A stretch of DNA of 64,000 nucleotides, taken from the NCBI GenBank assembly GCA_021292105.1, contig CM037860.1, positions 17,440,698-17,504,697 of the forward strand, read 5' to 3'. Source of the DNA: Anadara kagoshimensis. Taxonomy: Eukaryota > Mollusca > Bivalvia > Arcoida > Arcidae. Under the pieces are notes generated by a model. It was not told the origin of the DNA. It saw only the letters and a program-made list of their open reading frames with translations, and searched no databases. The translations under genes and the position numbers were made by a program. Of this stretch, positions 1-12,360 are shown piece by piece (position 1 is the first letter of the stretch; each line of letters begins with the position of its first letter).

Positions 1-2875
1 TCAGTATTTAAATGACATTTGTGTTAAAATGTTAAGAAGAATTTTAAAAAACTAGCATTCGATGTAAATTAATTAAATAATTCCATATAAAAATGAAGAA
101 GAAGAGAAATGATGTTGTTAAAGGCCCTGATAGTTACAAACTATTTTGCATATATTCATAACCGGTATATTTATAAAATAATTAAAAATATGTATATACA
201 TTAAAAAATTCTGAACCTATTCATAATATATATATGCTATATTCTATCTTTATACTATATATAGACATGAAAAAGTGGAGTTGAATACATGTAATGACGT
301 TTATTTTATGCCCCTGTAAAATTATTTCCCTTATATCAAGGCTTTTAGTTCTGTGATGGTGGAGGAAACCAAAGTGTAGAGAAAACCAAGGACCTTCAGC
401 AAACAAAGTTAAATTCTTTCTCACACTAGCTAGACAGTGAGAGACCCTAGGATCTGTAAGTCAGTGTTATAAAACAACTTGGCCAGCAAGGTCCCTGGGC
501 ATGCAAGAAATAATTACAATAAAAACAAACTGGTGTAGTTTATAAAACTTGGCAGTTCTACAGTAAAGTGTAAAATTTACCTTTGATAATGGTTAATATC
601 GTATATATAAATAAAATAACATCTACAATCTTCATTCTTGAAAAAATGGTGATGACCACAAACAAAACTAGGCCAGTTACAAGAACAGTAATGCATGTTA
701 CCATATGTAGTCCATCAAAAGACTTCATCATTTTTCAATCACAAACAAACTTCACCTAAACTTAAACGCTGATCTGTTATAAGTAAGAGGCTATCAACGC
801 CTTGCCAAAATAGCACTGCAAGCACATCATGTCAACCTTTAACGTTTTAGAACTACAAAACAAATCTTAATCAGAAACTTTAATACTGAATGCTAAAGCT
901 AATGCTCATCCATGAACTGCTAATATTACAATACAATATACATATACCTATCTGTATTTCCATGTATTTATACATATTAAGTACTATGTTTATATAATAT
1001 TAAATCCTGTATTAATATATAATAGGTTCTGTATTTATACATACTAAGTACATTTGCTTATGCATAGATTTATACCCTTTGATGATTGGGTCTATAAAGT
1101 ATGACATAGTATGAAGTACCTGTTATTAGTGGGTTTTTTTGTTTTAATTGTAATATTTTCCAGTAAAGGTGTTTTATTATGACCTTCAATAAATATGACA
1201 AGCTTATCACCACAGAATTTTTGAAGTCCCAAAATCCATTTCTCATATCTTTATATATGTATACATAATATATATATATATATATTATATATATAATCCA
1301 AATAAACTAGAATTAAAAAACTTGTATCACTTCATTTTACTCAACTAGTTTCATTGACATTCATCAGGAGTATCCTGACCTTGTGCAAGACTTTTTTATT
1401 ATTTGAACTATTATATATACAATGTATATATATTATGTATGAGCCTCCTTTTATATTAACCACCAAACCTTTTTATAACGCCAAAATTGAACTGAACATT
1501 AACGGTGGCAATGATAAAAGGTTTTAATGTATACCTGCATTTAATAAATGTAATTTTGTTTTTTACGTCACAACACAATTATTATGTATGGCAAGTTTTA
1601 GCATTTCCAATCCTACTTTATGAAGAAGTAAAACACAGGTGAATCAATATTAATGTTTAATTACTTGAAGATTTTTTATCTATTTTTTACTATATTTCAA
1701 AAGATCATTTTCAGACGTAGATGACAATTTAAAGTTAATCCTGATGAAAAATAATAGTTACACATAAGTTATGCAACCCTTTGTTCTACAGGGAATTTAA
1801 AGACATAAGCCAAGTAAATCATAACAAAGTCATTTCTGGAATTAATTTTAGGCATATTTTTGAGAGTATAAAAATGTTAATTTTTCCATGATTTTTAAAT
1901 AAATATTACCGGTATTAGCATCAAATTTTAACATAATATACCAGGTACATCAGTGTTTGTGTTCAAGGTTTATTATTTTTTAAGTTATTATCTGGAAACC
2001 AATCTGACTACAGACAGACAGATGGAAGGACAGACAAGCTACAGACAAGGACAGACCCTACACTTATTTAATAACACTAGCAAAAGGTACCACATAACAC
2101 ATCATGCCAACTTTATAACAAGTCAACAAATATAAAACAGATTAATTTCTATGGTATTAATATTGATATGGTGTTAAAGGCTTATTCTTGCCTGTTGCAT
2201 AAAATGAACATTTACATTCAAATATCCAAAACCATAATTTTATCATTATTTCATTTAACAATGCTAAATTTTATCATTATTTCATATACTGACTCTGTCT
2301 ATGGTAGGTATTCTTTCTAAAGTAACAATCTTGCTTGGCATACAGAAACCATGATAAAAACCATGTTACATCTCTTACAATAATACATTGAAATGGATTT
2401 CACCAGTGTACCACATGATCAATATACTTTAACGTTGTGTGAAATGTTGAAAATGTTTATATTGCATATTCTCGCAATAACTTGTTTTTATGAGAAAACG
2501 TCCATTGATGTGATTACGTATCCAATAGAGATAATAGTTGTGCACAAACATTAGGGGGAATCATGTAGTACAGTGAAGAAATCATAGTTGGAAATTATTT
2601 TACAACAGTGAAGATAAGCAATGATTGTCAATCCATTATGATCTTGATAGTATATCAGGACCATCAAATTTTCAAAGCAAAATGTTTGTTCACTTGAAAA
2701 TTTGATATTTGGGCCACATTTAACATGTAAAAGCAACTGCAAATGGCTTCACAAAAACAATATAGTTCTTCTGTTATATGACATATTTTGTCATTTTATA
2801 ATTATACATGTCTGTATGTAATTATATGTACATGTGTATTTTTAAATTTTACATTGTATACATAAAGTACCAGAC
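1..2875. other. AT-rich stretch, no gene seen
   Basis: I find no reading frame with recognisable protein character on either strand. The visible structure is short low-complexity DNA: an alternating TA run near 1266-1296 and a CAGA-rich patch near 2010-2050. It may be intergenic or intronic. Confidence 0.5.
1266..1296. repeat. (TA)n microsatellite
   Basis: A nearly uninterrupted alternating TA run of about 30 bases, visible directly. Confidence 0.85.
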
Positions 2876-3110
2876 ACCAGGTTCACAACTTTTTCTTAGG
2901 TAAAATTTATCTTAACAAAAATTTAGCAAATTTTGGCAATTCTTTTTGAAACCGAGACTAAATATTTTTGAAAAAACTAAACAAATATGTTCAGAGCCTA
3001 AGTGAACTTCAATAATGAATATATATAACTTAGCCAAATTATTTACAGTTTTAAATTTGCCAAATTTAAATTAAGGAAAATTTTAATTAAAGAATTATTG
3101 TGAAATCAGG
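2876..3110. mobile_element. ~240-bp inverted-repeat MITE, copy 1
   Basis: The left end (CCAGGTTCACAACTTTTTCTTAGG) and the right end, read in reverse complement (CCCTGATTTCACAATAATTC), pair imperfectly. Inside each end is a paired block of the type 'CTTAA...TTTAGCAAATTTT' and 'AATTAAGGAAAATTTT'. Two other copies with the same ends and length occur at 8739-8990 and 55761-56016. That supports a non-autonomous DNA element rather than a chance palindrome. No protein is encoded. Confidence 0.6.
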
Positions 3111-4575
3111 GCCAGTAAACATAACCAGTAGCTGTGCAGGGATTCAAAATTCCCCTGTTCTAAGGTCTGGGACCTATTGATTCTAAATTGGGATCCTTGA
3201 TATTTAAACTGTAAAATTCCAAAGGATCTGCTGGTGGTTTTTAACAGAATGATCCTACTTTTTCTATATGATAACATAATTGCACATGGACCTTTCATTG
3301 TTAATATTTGACTTTCAAATCTTTTATATGGGGATCTGTCAAAAATAAAAGCACAAGGTCCTGAACGTTCCATTATAAAACAGTATTTTGAACCCCTGGC
3401 TGTGAAACTGGTTTTAAATAATTTGGTTAAAACACACCTGTATTAAAGTCAAATTATATGCAGATATTAACATGATGGCTTATATGAATTAAAATGAATA
3501 AACAGAACAATTGTAAGTTAGACATATATCAAATTACACCATGGCTGTATTGATATTTATCGTATAATTACCCCCAAATATATATACATGTATATATACT
3601 AGTAAAATACCCTTGAAATAAAAAGGCATATTACACATGTGCAATATATGTATTATTTATGTAGCCATGGTTTATATGACTTCATACAATTATTGCAACA
3701 TATTATGATGTCATATTTAAGCTGGCATAACTTCTTGTCTTGCAGCCATTTTGACTGTTTTGTTATATGTGAGAAAACACTTTACAGATATAAAACATTG
3801 AGTTTTCTTATATTATATATTAGACAGAATCTTACATTCATGTTTATGTAATTTTTAATTAATAAACTTGTTGAATAAAATGTTTATGCAAATGGCACAG
3901 AGCTCAGTGCATAAAATTTTATTCAACTTGTTTCATACGTTCAATATTACATAATCACTCATGCAAGATCCTCTATTTATAGCATGTCATGTACTTACTA
4001 TAGCTATCAGTACCACAAACAATTTTATCTTAACAATGTAGTCTTAAAAATCATGAAACAAAAATGAACAATTGCAAACTTTCCCTGAAAATACTGGCTT
4101 ATTTGAATTTCTTAATGAGACAGTACAAAATGAGCATGCTATGACATTTTATTGACTAGTAAAATCATAACTGGCATTTTTAAACAATGAAGAGACAGAG
4201 AATGCAGTAGACATGTCACGGTATACTGATAAACGGGTAAAACTGGTTCAATGGGTGTGATACAAATTTCAAATATCGTAATGTTCAGATCAAATAGGAT
4301 CCGATTTCACAATTAATTACTGCTAAAATTAATGTTTCCTGAACATTTTCATCCAACAGTGTTATAAACACTTGCATGGTTGATGTCTTCTGTTAATTTT
4401 CATATTTGTATCAACTTTTTTCAGTGCAGTCATGCAACTTATTTATGTTAAGTACAATTTCTTTCTACATGATTCCGATAAAAATATACCAATACAATAC
4501 TTAGTCAATATGTACTACAGTACAAGTCCTTCTGCAATATATCACAATACAATTTTTTTGCATACTGTTACACCC
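3111..4575. other. AT-rich stretch, nothing recognised
   Basis: Only short, compositionally trivial frames are present. No splice-bounded conserved exon, RNA gene or repeat with clear boundaries was seen. Confidence 0.45.
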
Positions 4576-5056
4576 CTACTGTAGCAACCACTGTGACTGT
4601 GACAGTGAAATACTCTTTATATCCATAGAAAATCAAATAAATTTGAATAAAGTTTGATATTTTTCACTTACTTGTACCTAATCGTAACAGGAAATCCGTA
4701 TGCGCATCCGCGATTGTCATAAAGTATGTCTGTAAAAAGGAAAATGTTGGCGGTATGGGGATTTTACACATGTGAAAATGACTATGTTTACACTGGAAGT
4801 GATGTCCTTGGTGCGTTTTACGTCATGTGCGCAACAGAAGCCGCCATTTGCATGGTTTTTCAACATGTTAAATCCCCATAGCACCAACGTTTTTCCCTAT
4901 GCAGATATATTTTGGGCTAATCGCGGAAGCGCATACAGATTTCCTGTTACGACTAGGTACAAGTAAGTGAAAAATATCGATCTTTATTCAAATTTATTTG
5001 ATTTTCTATGGATATAAAAAGAATTTCACTGTCATAGTCAGTGGTTCCTACAGTAG
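4576..5056. mobile_element. Foldback element with ~200-bp inverted arms
   Basis: The outer ends CTACTGTAG (4576) and CTACAGTAG (5048-5056) are inverted. The pairing continues inward through the GACAGTGAAAT block, the TATCCATAGAAAATCAAATAA block, the TTTTTCACTTACTTGTACCT block and the GGAAATCYGTATGCGC block, and then through GGTATGGGGATTTTACACATG against CATGTTAAATCCCCATAG. The central loop is only about 80 bases. A short frame (4772-4966) crosses the loop and one arm and is not credible as a gene. I see no clear target duplication. Confidence 0.75.
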
Positions 5057-5832
5057 AATGTATGTATGTCTTTCACATACCTAAACACCCCCGCTATTGA
5101 GCATAAACTACAATACCATTATTACATACAATCCTTTAGTTTAATAGGTTTTTTCTGACATTATATTGAAAAATTGCCGGTATGCAGAAATTTTTTTTGG
5201 TGATTTTTTTTAATTGACATTGAAAACCCACATTATTATATGGAATTTGCAGATGAAATGTGATGTAAAAGAAAAAAATATGTTGTCAACAGCATACTAA
5301 TGGCAGTATCTAACATTGCATAACTAAATACAGTGGCAAGACGCATCTACTTGTAACATATTATCAAAATGAACAATAATACATAAAAAGCTCCATCAGT
5401 TAGCAGAATTAAGAGATATCTTGTCCTGGCCCAATTCTCCACAAGGAGAAATGGACATAAGTCAAAATAAGCACTTGTTCAACACTAGTTTACATAAATT
5501 AATACATGTATATCAAGCCAGTCTATTTTAACTACATTTTTAAAAACATGTTTAAAATATTTCATCAATTTCCCTATAGCACTAGACACTAAATGTTTGA
5601 CAGTATAACATGTGACTGATACCCCATAACATGTGATTGATACCCCATAACAATTGTTGAAACAATAGGGAAAACATTCCTGGATTAACATTTTTACATA
5701 AAAAAAAAAAAGAAAGAAAAAAAAAAAGAAAGAGAGATTTCGCAATTCAATATCTAATGAAAATAATAGTCCAGCTCAAGCATTGAGATATCATGTGATA
5801 ACCTTGTAAACCCAAATATTTTTGTTTCCTCA
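5057..5832. other. No gene; A-rich low complexity
   Basis: The region contains an A-rich homopolymer patch at about 5700-5735 and a short direct duplication 'TGATACCCCATAACA' near 5615-5650. The minus-strand frame running through the A-tract encodes poly-Phe and is not taken as a protein. Confidence 0.45.
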
Positions 5833-5956
5833 TACAGTAAAACCTCATTATAATGCCCTTATTTCTTTATGTTTTTCTTGAAAAATCTCCCTCCATTTCT
5901 AACCAAATCTATTGCACTTATAACAAAAGTGGCAATGAAATTAATGTTTTACTGCA
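5833..5956. mobile_element. Short Tc1/mariner-like MITE, ~120 bp
   Basis: The left end TACAGTAAAACCTC is mirrored by GTTTTACTGCA at the right. The body is about 100 bases and has no coding capacity. A similar end (TACAGTAAAACCTCG) is seen singly at 20381. The TA-flanked CAGT ends suggest Tc1/mariner-derived MITEs; this is inference from the ends only. Confidence 0.45.
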
Positions 5957-6231
5957 ATCCTTTAATGCAAAAAACAAAACATAGTTACAAAAATAAACAC
6001 AATATCTTATTTTCTTGTTAAAAACATTAATATTTTGAAATTTTGGTATGTCTCTTGAGAGCTAAATATCCCCACTCCCAATGTTTAATGTTTTCCCACG
6101 ACTTTGACCTTTTCGATATGACCTGGATTCAAGGTCATGACACCTTTAGAACCATGAAGATTATCCACGTGTTGTTTTATGACAGTCGTCCAAAGCAATT
6201 ATGAGATATGGTCCAGACACAATTTTACATG

Positions 6232-6253
6232 GACAGACAGACAGACAGACAGA
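6232..6253. repeat. (ACAG)n microsatellite
   Basis: Several perfect GACA/CAGA repeats are directly visible. Confidence 0.75.
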
Positions 6254-6660
6254 TATGGTGATTGCTATATACCCTCCTAAAACTGTAATAAATAAAGGAA
6301 TTCTGCAATATGTAGAGGTAGAAAAAACACATTGACATGTGAGTGATTTGACCATATGCTAGAAAACTGGTCATGTAAAACAATTACTTCTCATAAATAT
6401 CTATTGCACCACATAAAACAGTGAATGTACGTTAGTAAGAAACTTTAACAATAATCCTGACTTATGTTTTGCTAAACTATCACATATATGTCCAAATTTG
6501 TTTGACACATACATGTGTATTTTCAAATGTTACAGTCTATTTATATTAATACAATTTACAGCGTCTAGTAATTGGTTTTGTTCCGAAAAATGTTCACTTA
6601 TCTGGCATACAAAACTCTTTAAAAATTAGAGACCAAAATGTATCAAAAGTTTAACAATTA

Positions 6661-6838
6661 CAGTCAAACCGGTCTTAAAAGTTCATCGCTGTATAAGCGC
6701 CAACTGCTTCTAAAGGCGAGAAAAATCTGTCCATTTGCTCTTTATTCATGTTATTTGAACTTGTATATAAGGACCACCTGCCCATAAAGACCACTTTTAT
6801 TGGTTACTTTGAGTGGCATTACTAGACAGGTTTGACTG
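6661..6838. mobile_element. MITE with CAGTCAAACC ends and TA duplication, first of two
   Basis: The ends CAGTCAAACC (left) and GGTTTGACTG (right) are inverted repeats, and each is flanked by TA. The body is about 178 bp. A second, diverged copy begins only about 35 bases further on (6874-7055). A half-copy end resembling this family lies near 26150-26192. TA duplication with CAGT ends fits the Tc1/mariner superfamily. Confidence 0.65.
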
Positions 6839-6873
6839 TATTGATTTTATTAATAAGTGTTGGAAACAATTTA

Positions 6874-7055
6874 CAGTCAAACCCGCCCTTCAAGTCACCT
6901 ATATACAAGGGACACATGCTTTTTAAGGACAGTAAAGTTTTATCCCAATTGCTCTGCTTTATACACGTTATTTGAAATCATTTGTAAGGGCCAAATGCCA
7001 ATAAATTCAACTTTTATTATTTCCCTTGGGTGGCCTTTATAGACAGGTTTGACTG
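6874..7055. mobile_element. MITE with CAGTCAAACC ends and TA duplication, second copy
   Basis: It has the same inverted termini as the neighbouring element (CAGTCAAACCCG... and ...CAGGTTTGACTG), flanked by TA on both sides, and similar length. It lies just beyond the 3' end of the XKR gene, so it may fall in that transcript's 3' UTR. Confidence 0.65.
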
Positions 7056-7234
7056 TACATAGAAAACAGAAATCTACACTTAAAAGTAGTACAAAGCTTG
7101 GCAGTAACATTTTGTAGTCACTTTAGTTTCTGTGTTCTTAATTTTAGAATTGCTTTTTAGAACTTCTGTTAAGCTTGATCGATGATTGATTCTTGATGAA
7201 CAAAACACTTCAGGATCATTATCTTCTTTGATTA

Positions 7235-7941
7235 TCATACAGCAACTGGCTGTGGTGGTTGATTCAAGTCAATCTCATGACACACGGAAATAAAAAAATT
7301 ATAATTCTCTCTTGGCCACAGACAGCATTTGATTTCATTTTTCTTTGTGTGAAAGCACTTATAAAATAACAACTGAAAGAAAATCTGGAAAAACAAACCT
7401 AAAGGTATTAATAACATTGTGGCAAAGTAAAACCAATCACTTTTATCCTTAGTAAAGTACAGCCAGGCAAGCATCATAATTAAATTTTCTGTATGAAATA
7501 ATATGTAGTAAAGTAATGCTCTATACCGTGTGTGTCCATCACGAGGATTTAAAAAACAAAATATACAAATGTAGGCCACTATTATATTAAAAACTATTTC
7601 TGCGTGTACTTTCTTTTCTGTGTCTTTATAGAAGTGTGTTTTTTGACATCTTAACCAAACAAACATAACTAACCAATGAACTCCTAGAGCAACAAATACG
7701 AAATATGTAAACTGTGATGCAAACAATGCTATAATGACAACCCGTGGACCAACTTCACTGGCTCTATATAGGAAGTAACTTCCAGTCTTAAACAGAAACT
7801 TGAAGAAGCTCTTAACATCAGTAACTGTCTCTGCCGTTCCATCTCTAACTTCATGAACAGCTCTCAAAGCCTTGTAGTAAGAAACAAGGGACCAGGTAAC
7901 ACCAATCCAGGAACCCAACATGGATACTGGTCTTATGTATG
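7235..7941 (-). CDS. XK-related membrane protein, exon 3 (C-terminal part)
   Basis: Last coding exon of an XK-related (XKR) protein, a polytopic plasma-membrane family that includes caspase-activated phospholipid scramblases. It begins after a TTTTCACAG acceptor (AG at 7943-7942) and supplies two bases to the split codon from exon 2. Visible features are the family-typical SLVSYYKALR near its start, FFLYRASEVGPRVV-like residues, and four to five hydrophobic helices (for example IIALFASQFTYFVFVALG, and MLLIPLGLFFQIFFQLLFY near the end). The frame is open to a stop at 7235-7237. The tail ENYNFFISVCHEIDL is hydrophilic. Which human paralogue (XKR4/6/8/9) is closest cannot be decided here. Confidence 0.85.
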
Positions 7942-8210
7942 CTGTGAAAATAAAATAAATAAGAATTTAAATCCTAGTTGAAACTTGGAATATACAATCA
8001 AGAATACTGTAGATAAATTGAATTTCTAATGAAATTTGATTTTGTATATTTTTGAAATGATGCAATTTGCAAATTAAAACCTTGAAACCACCAAAGGAAC
8101 AGACACACTGAGGGTCTCACATAATATTGCTTCTATGTATGTTTGCAGTAAAAAAAAACATTTACCGGTATTTGCTTCAATTGTCAAAATAAAACTGCTA
8201 AAGATTAATT

Positions 8211-8429
8211 TCAACCTTTTAATGTAAATATTCCTAGATTTTCATTCAACTGCAATTTTTGGCTATATGAAAATCTGCTGATCTTCACTGCCTCTGTGAT
8301 TAACTCCTTCAAAGCAATCAATACAGTTCTAATAAAGTTTGAGAGTTCCTCTGCTTCCCTGATACAAGTCTTGGGAAAAAATGCTGATCTCACATCTGGA
8401 CCAGTTAAACAGTCACATGTTGTTACCAT
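8211..8429 (-). other. Intronic open frame, unrecognised (72 aa)
   Basis: An ATG-started frame in XKR intron 2, on the same strand as the gene. It has moderately coding-like composition (TCIREAEELSNFIRTVLIAL) but matches no XKR segment. Splicing exon 2 directly to exon 3 already gives a complete XKR core in phase, so this is not needed by the gene. It is probably chance or a decayed repeat. Confidence 0.15.
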
Positions 8430-8482
8430 GGTGACAGTATTTTTTCCCTATGACATCTAGATCTACCAAAATCTTATCTTAC

Positions 8483-8691
8483 TCATGTATATAGCTTCTT
8501 CAGGTCTCTCTGTAATCAGAATATACATCTGTAGTATCAACTGAGGTGCTGCTTCAAGGAATCCTTCCAACATCCTCATCAATCCAGCATCTGTATCCTC
8601 CAGTAACATCTGCTGATGGTGGTGCTCCTTCATGTTCTGAGGCTGATATTTAGCTCTAGACTTGATTCCATGATAAATGTATTCTATGTGC
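8483..8691 (-). CDS. XK-related membrane protein, exon 2
   Basis: A 209-base middle exon. Its acceptor is TTTATTAAG (AG at 8693-8692) and its donor is A|GTAAGA (GT at 8482-8481). It encodes IEYIYHGIKSRAK, a hydrophilic stretch with QQMLLEDTDAGLMRM, and the family hallmark LEGFLEAAPQLILQMYIL, a membrane helix with the conserved E-A-P-Q-L. It joins exon 1 with a split Arg codon (AG|G) and exon 3 with a split Thr codon (A|CA). Both joins keep the frame, which strongly supports the model. Confidence 0.9.
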
Positions 8692-8738
8692 CTTAATAAA
8701 TTGAAGAAATGAATACATATAGATTTCATTAAGTACTG

Positions 8739-8990
8739 GTCCCAGTTTCACAATCATTCCTAAGTTAAGATTTTCCTTAACTTAAATCTAGCAAATTTTT
8801 GTTATCTCTTTTTGGAACTACTGGTGAATATTTTCGTCAAAACTAAATGCAAATGTTTTTATCTAGAAGTGATCTTAAAAATGACACCTTAAATTCCTCA
8901 ATATCTTGAAAATTAACGAAATTATAAGGATTTGAAATTTTGCAAGATGTAAGTTAAGAAAAATCTAACTAATTAGAAAAAGTTGTATTA
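8739..8990. mobile_element. ~250-bp inverted-repeat MITE, copy 2 (XKR intron 1)
   Basis: The left end (CCCAGTTTCACAATCATTCC, then TAAGTTAAGATTTTCCTTAA) matches the copy at 55761 closely. The right end carries an inverted AAGTTAAGAAAAATCTAACT block. It begins just upstream of exon 2 in the gene's direction. Confidence 0.55.
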
Positions 8991-9401
8991 TAATCCCATT
9001 GAACTTTTAATTGTCCATGGATATTAACTTGACTTAATTCCATCTCTACTTGTGGAGTCATGTATATTATCATTATGTTTCAATTTTTCATTAGAACTTC
9101 AAAAACAGTTTCAATCATTATAATCTATATTCATCCTCATTTCTTAGGTTGTTCATTTGCAAAACTATGAAAATTTTGAAAGTATTACTGTAAACTGTAT
9201 TTACAAGTAATGTTATCTTTACACTTTTTATGCTACCGTAATTTATAATTACAGTAAAAATACTTGTATTAAAAAATATCTATATTTATATTTAAAGTAA
9301 TGGCACCCATCTTGAATGCTGATATGAGCAATCTTTAATCTACTATGATAAGGGACCTACCATACCAAATATTGCTCAAATCTGTCCTATACATACATAT
9401 C

Positions 9402-9550
9402 ATTTATATCTTATGTATGTATGGGATTTGTATCAGAGTCGAGTCTTGTTCCCATGACGATATCACGAGCCGCTGTGCAGCGAGTCATGATGTGTCATGG
9501 GGACAAGACTTGACTCTGATACAAATCCCTTACATACATAAGATATAAAT
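9402..9550. mobile_element. Near-palindromic foldback element, ~63-bp arms
   Basis: The arms ATTTATATCTTATGTATGTA...GGGATTTGTATCAGAGTC and their inverted copy GACTCTGATACAAATCCC...TACATACATAAGATATAAAT enclose a loop of about 25 bases. Mismatches are few. The element lies in XKR intron 1. The arm core GGGATTT...TCAGAGTC recurs in the perfect hairpin at 29652-29721, so the two are likely relatives. Confidence 0.75.
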
Positions 9551-10288
9551 AATATTTTTATCTTACAATGTTTACAAATTTAGGAAAAATCTATAATTAT
9601 TTATTAAAGTTAGTAAGTACTTTTTTCAAATCACGGTTGACGGGCGCCAGTTCATTGGATGTCATTTTAGACATTGGACATGTGATCAATTGAATCATTG
9701 GAAAATTGAAATGGCGATTATTTTTTATTTATACTTATAATTTTCACAGTTTTTTTTAAGTTTGTGCAGTTTAAATTCACACTAATGGAACATTTACTTT
9801 AACAGATGAATCTTTATTTGAGAACATTACCTGTATTATGTACTGATACAAATCAACTTAACGCCATTGCCAAGAATTACATTTTACTGTTTGCTTTTCA
9901 GATAAATATGATCATTTTTTACACTTACCGTAATCATAGATTTTGTCTTGACACGACAGATTCTAGGGGAAACCCCCAATCTTTGTTTATGCTACATTTC
10001 AATCTGATGATGTCATTACTACGAATCTGAAGTAGTCCGCAAACAAACGTATGTGACCTTGTATCAGACACCCTTGTATCAGTTCAAGAATGAATAAATT
10101 CAAACAAAATACATATTACTTGTAAGATAAATTAATAAATCTTTTTAAATCGGTAGAACAATTAACCTGTATCAGACATTTTTCTGTTTTTACTAACCAT
10201 ATATTGGAGTAATTAATTCATAATAAGGACAACTTCACAAAAGACTTTGAAAAGGGGGAGGGGGGGGGGTCAATATAATTTTTCAAAA

Positions 10289-10651
10289 TCAGGACATTTT
10301 AACCTTCAGTGCGGGAGAAGCAGTGATAGCGGGAGATTCCAAATTTTTTGTTTTGATATCGGGAGACTCCGGCTCATATCTGTAGGGTTGGCAGGTATGA
10401 CATAATGAAAGCCATCTTAGATCAGGTTGGTACTTCCACACTAAGTTTGGTTCCAATTGCCCAAGTGCTATCGATTTAAGTTGATGGGTGAATACACATG
10501 CCTTGCCATGACAAAACTCACACAACATTTGGCCTGATGAGCTAAAATTACTAGTCCATGAACAGACTAATGAACACCTGCTATAATTTCCAGGAAAAGA
10601 GTAGGTAAACTCAAAACATGTGTTTGATGGCCCAAAAATTAAATGTGGCAT
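10289..10651 (-). other. Cysteine-containing decayed frame in XKR intron 1
   Basis: A 120-residue open frame with paired cysteines (MLCEFCHGKAC, SLCHTCQPY) followed by several clauses built on 'SP' (YEPESPDIKTKN, LESPAITASP). The DNA beneath contains repeated 'CTCCCG' words spaced by 20-25 bases, so a repeat origin is more likely than a gene. I do not recognise it. Confidence 0.2.
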
Positions 10652-10924
10652 TTACAGTCAACTTATTTAAAGTTAGTCATTTACTCAGTCAATTGATATA
10701 CATTCTTTATATATGTACATTGTTATTGTTTGACTGGGAAACTGCTCATCTGAAGAGTGAAGGAATTGAGTTTTATGCCCCAGTCAAGATTCTTTCGATT
10801 TAGATGGTCAGTTAAAAGGATAGTGGAGGAAACCCGAGTGCAAAAGGAAAACCACCAACCTTTGGCAAGCGACCTAACAAAACTCCCCATGTTAGGATGT
10901 GTACCATTCACCTGACAAAATCTG

Positions 10925-11490
10925 AAGTGTAATTATAAAATAACATGTTTCATCAACCAGATTTGCAATCTAGGTAGAGATTGTAAAAATGCTCTACATG
11001 TCTAATGCTATATATATGAAGTTATGTTTAATGCTTCGACTTTTCAATTCATGACAATTAAATGTAAATATGTTTTACAACTTCAAACCACATCTATAAT
11101 GTTGGTCAAGGTCAAACAGCTTGGCAAACTTAAAAGGCTTGTGCTGATGCTATATATGTGAAATTCCAGGCTTTTTGACCTTGAGATTAATGACAAAACC
11201 ATGTTTATATAGGTCTTACCACTTCAGGTCACTGCGACCTTAAATGAGGAACAAGGTCAACCTGCTTCACAAACTTTGAAGAGCTTCGTGGTCTTAAATA
11301 TTTTATCTGAAGTTAAAATCTTTTTCATTCATAAAAACAATATGTTTAAAAGATTTTACTATGTCGGATCACTGGAAACTTAAATGGTTTAATGTCAACC
11401 AGTTTTGCAAACTTGGTAGAAATTAGTGCACTGATGCTGTATGAAGTTTCAAGCTTCTACAAGTTCTAGTTCATGACAAGACAGTGTTAT
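10925..11490. repeat. Degenerate ~150-bp tandem repeat in XKR intron 1
   Basis: Blocks recur at about 150-base spacing: 'TTGCAAACTTGGTAGA'-type, 'CTGATGCTATATATG'-type, 'GACCTTGAG...CATGACAA'-type and 'CATGTTTATATAGG'-type. Three to four diverged units are visible. The unit differs from the ~145-bp family at 30-52 kb, although it also contains GACCTT/AAGGTC words. Confidence 0.5.
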
Positions 11491-12360
11491 TGGAATTAAA
11501 AGATTAAAAATAATATGAAAGAACTCAACAATCAACAGACTGCAAGTGGAGATTTTATTTTGACATCCTGATAATTTATCATTTACGTAGAAAGACTCTA
11601 TTGAATCCAATTAGGATCCAACAACGGACTCTAACAACACAATTAAATAACAGGGTGTTGGTTCACTTTATTATTGGAATTAAAAGAAAAACAGCAGTGC
11701 AAGGAATGTCAAAAGCAACTTAAGAAGCATAACTTCACTGTCACAAACAGACTAGCTCTGACAATAGTTTATCATTCAATTCATTGTGGTGATTGTGTGG
11801 ATATAAATTTATTTGTTGACAGTAGTATAGATAGTTCTAATGGACCATTAGCAGACAAATTTTTCAGTAGAGTGGTCACCATTTTGATAGGCAATCTATA
11901 TCATTTATCTGTCTATTTTAACCAAATTTGTTCATTTTTAAATTATTGTTTTTCAAAAAGAAATCAGGATATCAATAAAGTTTTTTAATTTATGAAATCG
12001 CCAATGTTTTTACTTTGATTTGATATATTCTGTACGATATTGTCCCAATAAGAACGACGTGACAATAAATTTTATAACCATATTTTAGAAAGAATTAATA
12101 AAACTCAATTTCTAATGCCTACCAAAATGGCCACTACTTTACCTGAAAAGTGGACAGTGTGACGTCATATAGGAACTATCTATTGACTTCCTCCAGTTGG
12201 TGGAGGCAAGTTTCCACATTTTGGAAGGGGAGCTGGTTCTATCATCCTAAGTTTGCCTATTACCAAAAAAGGGGCTGTAGACGACAGTCTAACCCACCAA
12301 TGGCAAAGCTGCAAAAGGGCGGGACAACCCGATAACTTAAAGATACTGAAAACAGCTTAC

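Noticed and set aside
5485-5745. 86-codon minus-strand frame starting with poly-Phe
   Set aside because: Produced by an A-rich homopolymer tract; no domain or splice support.
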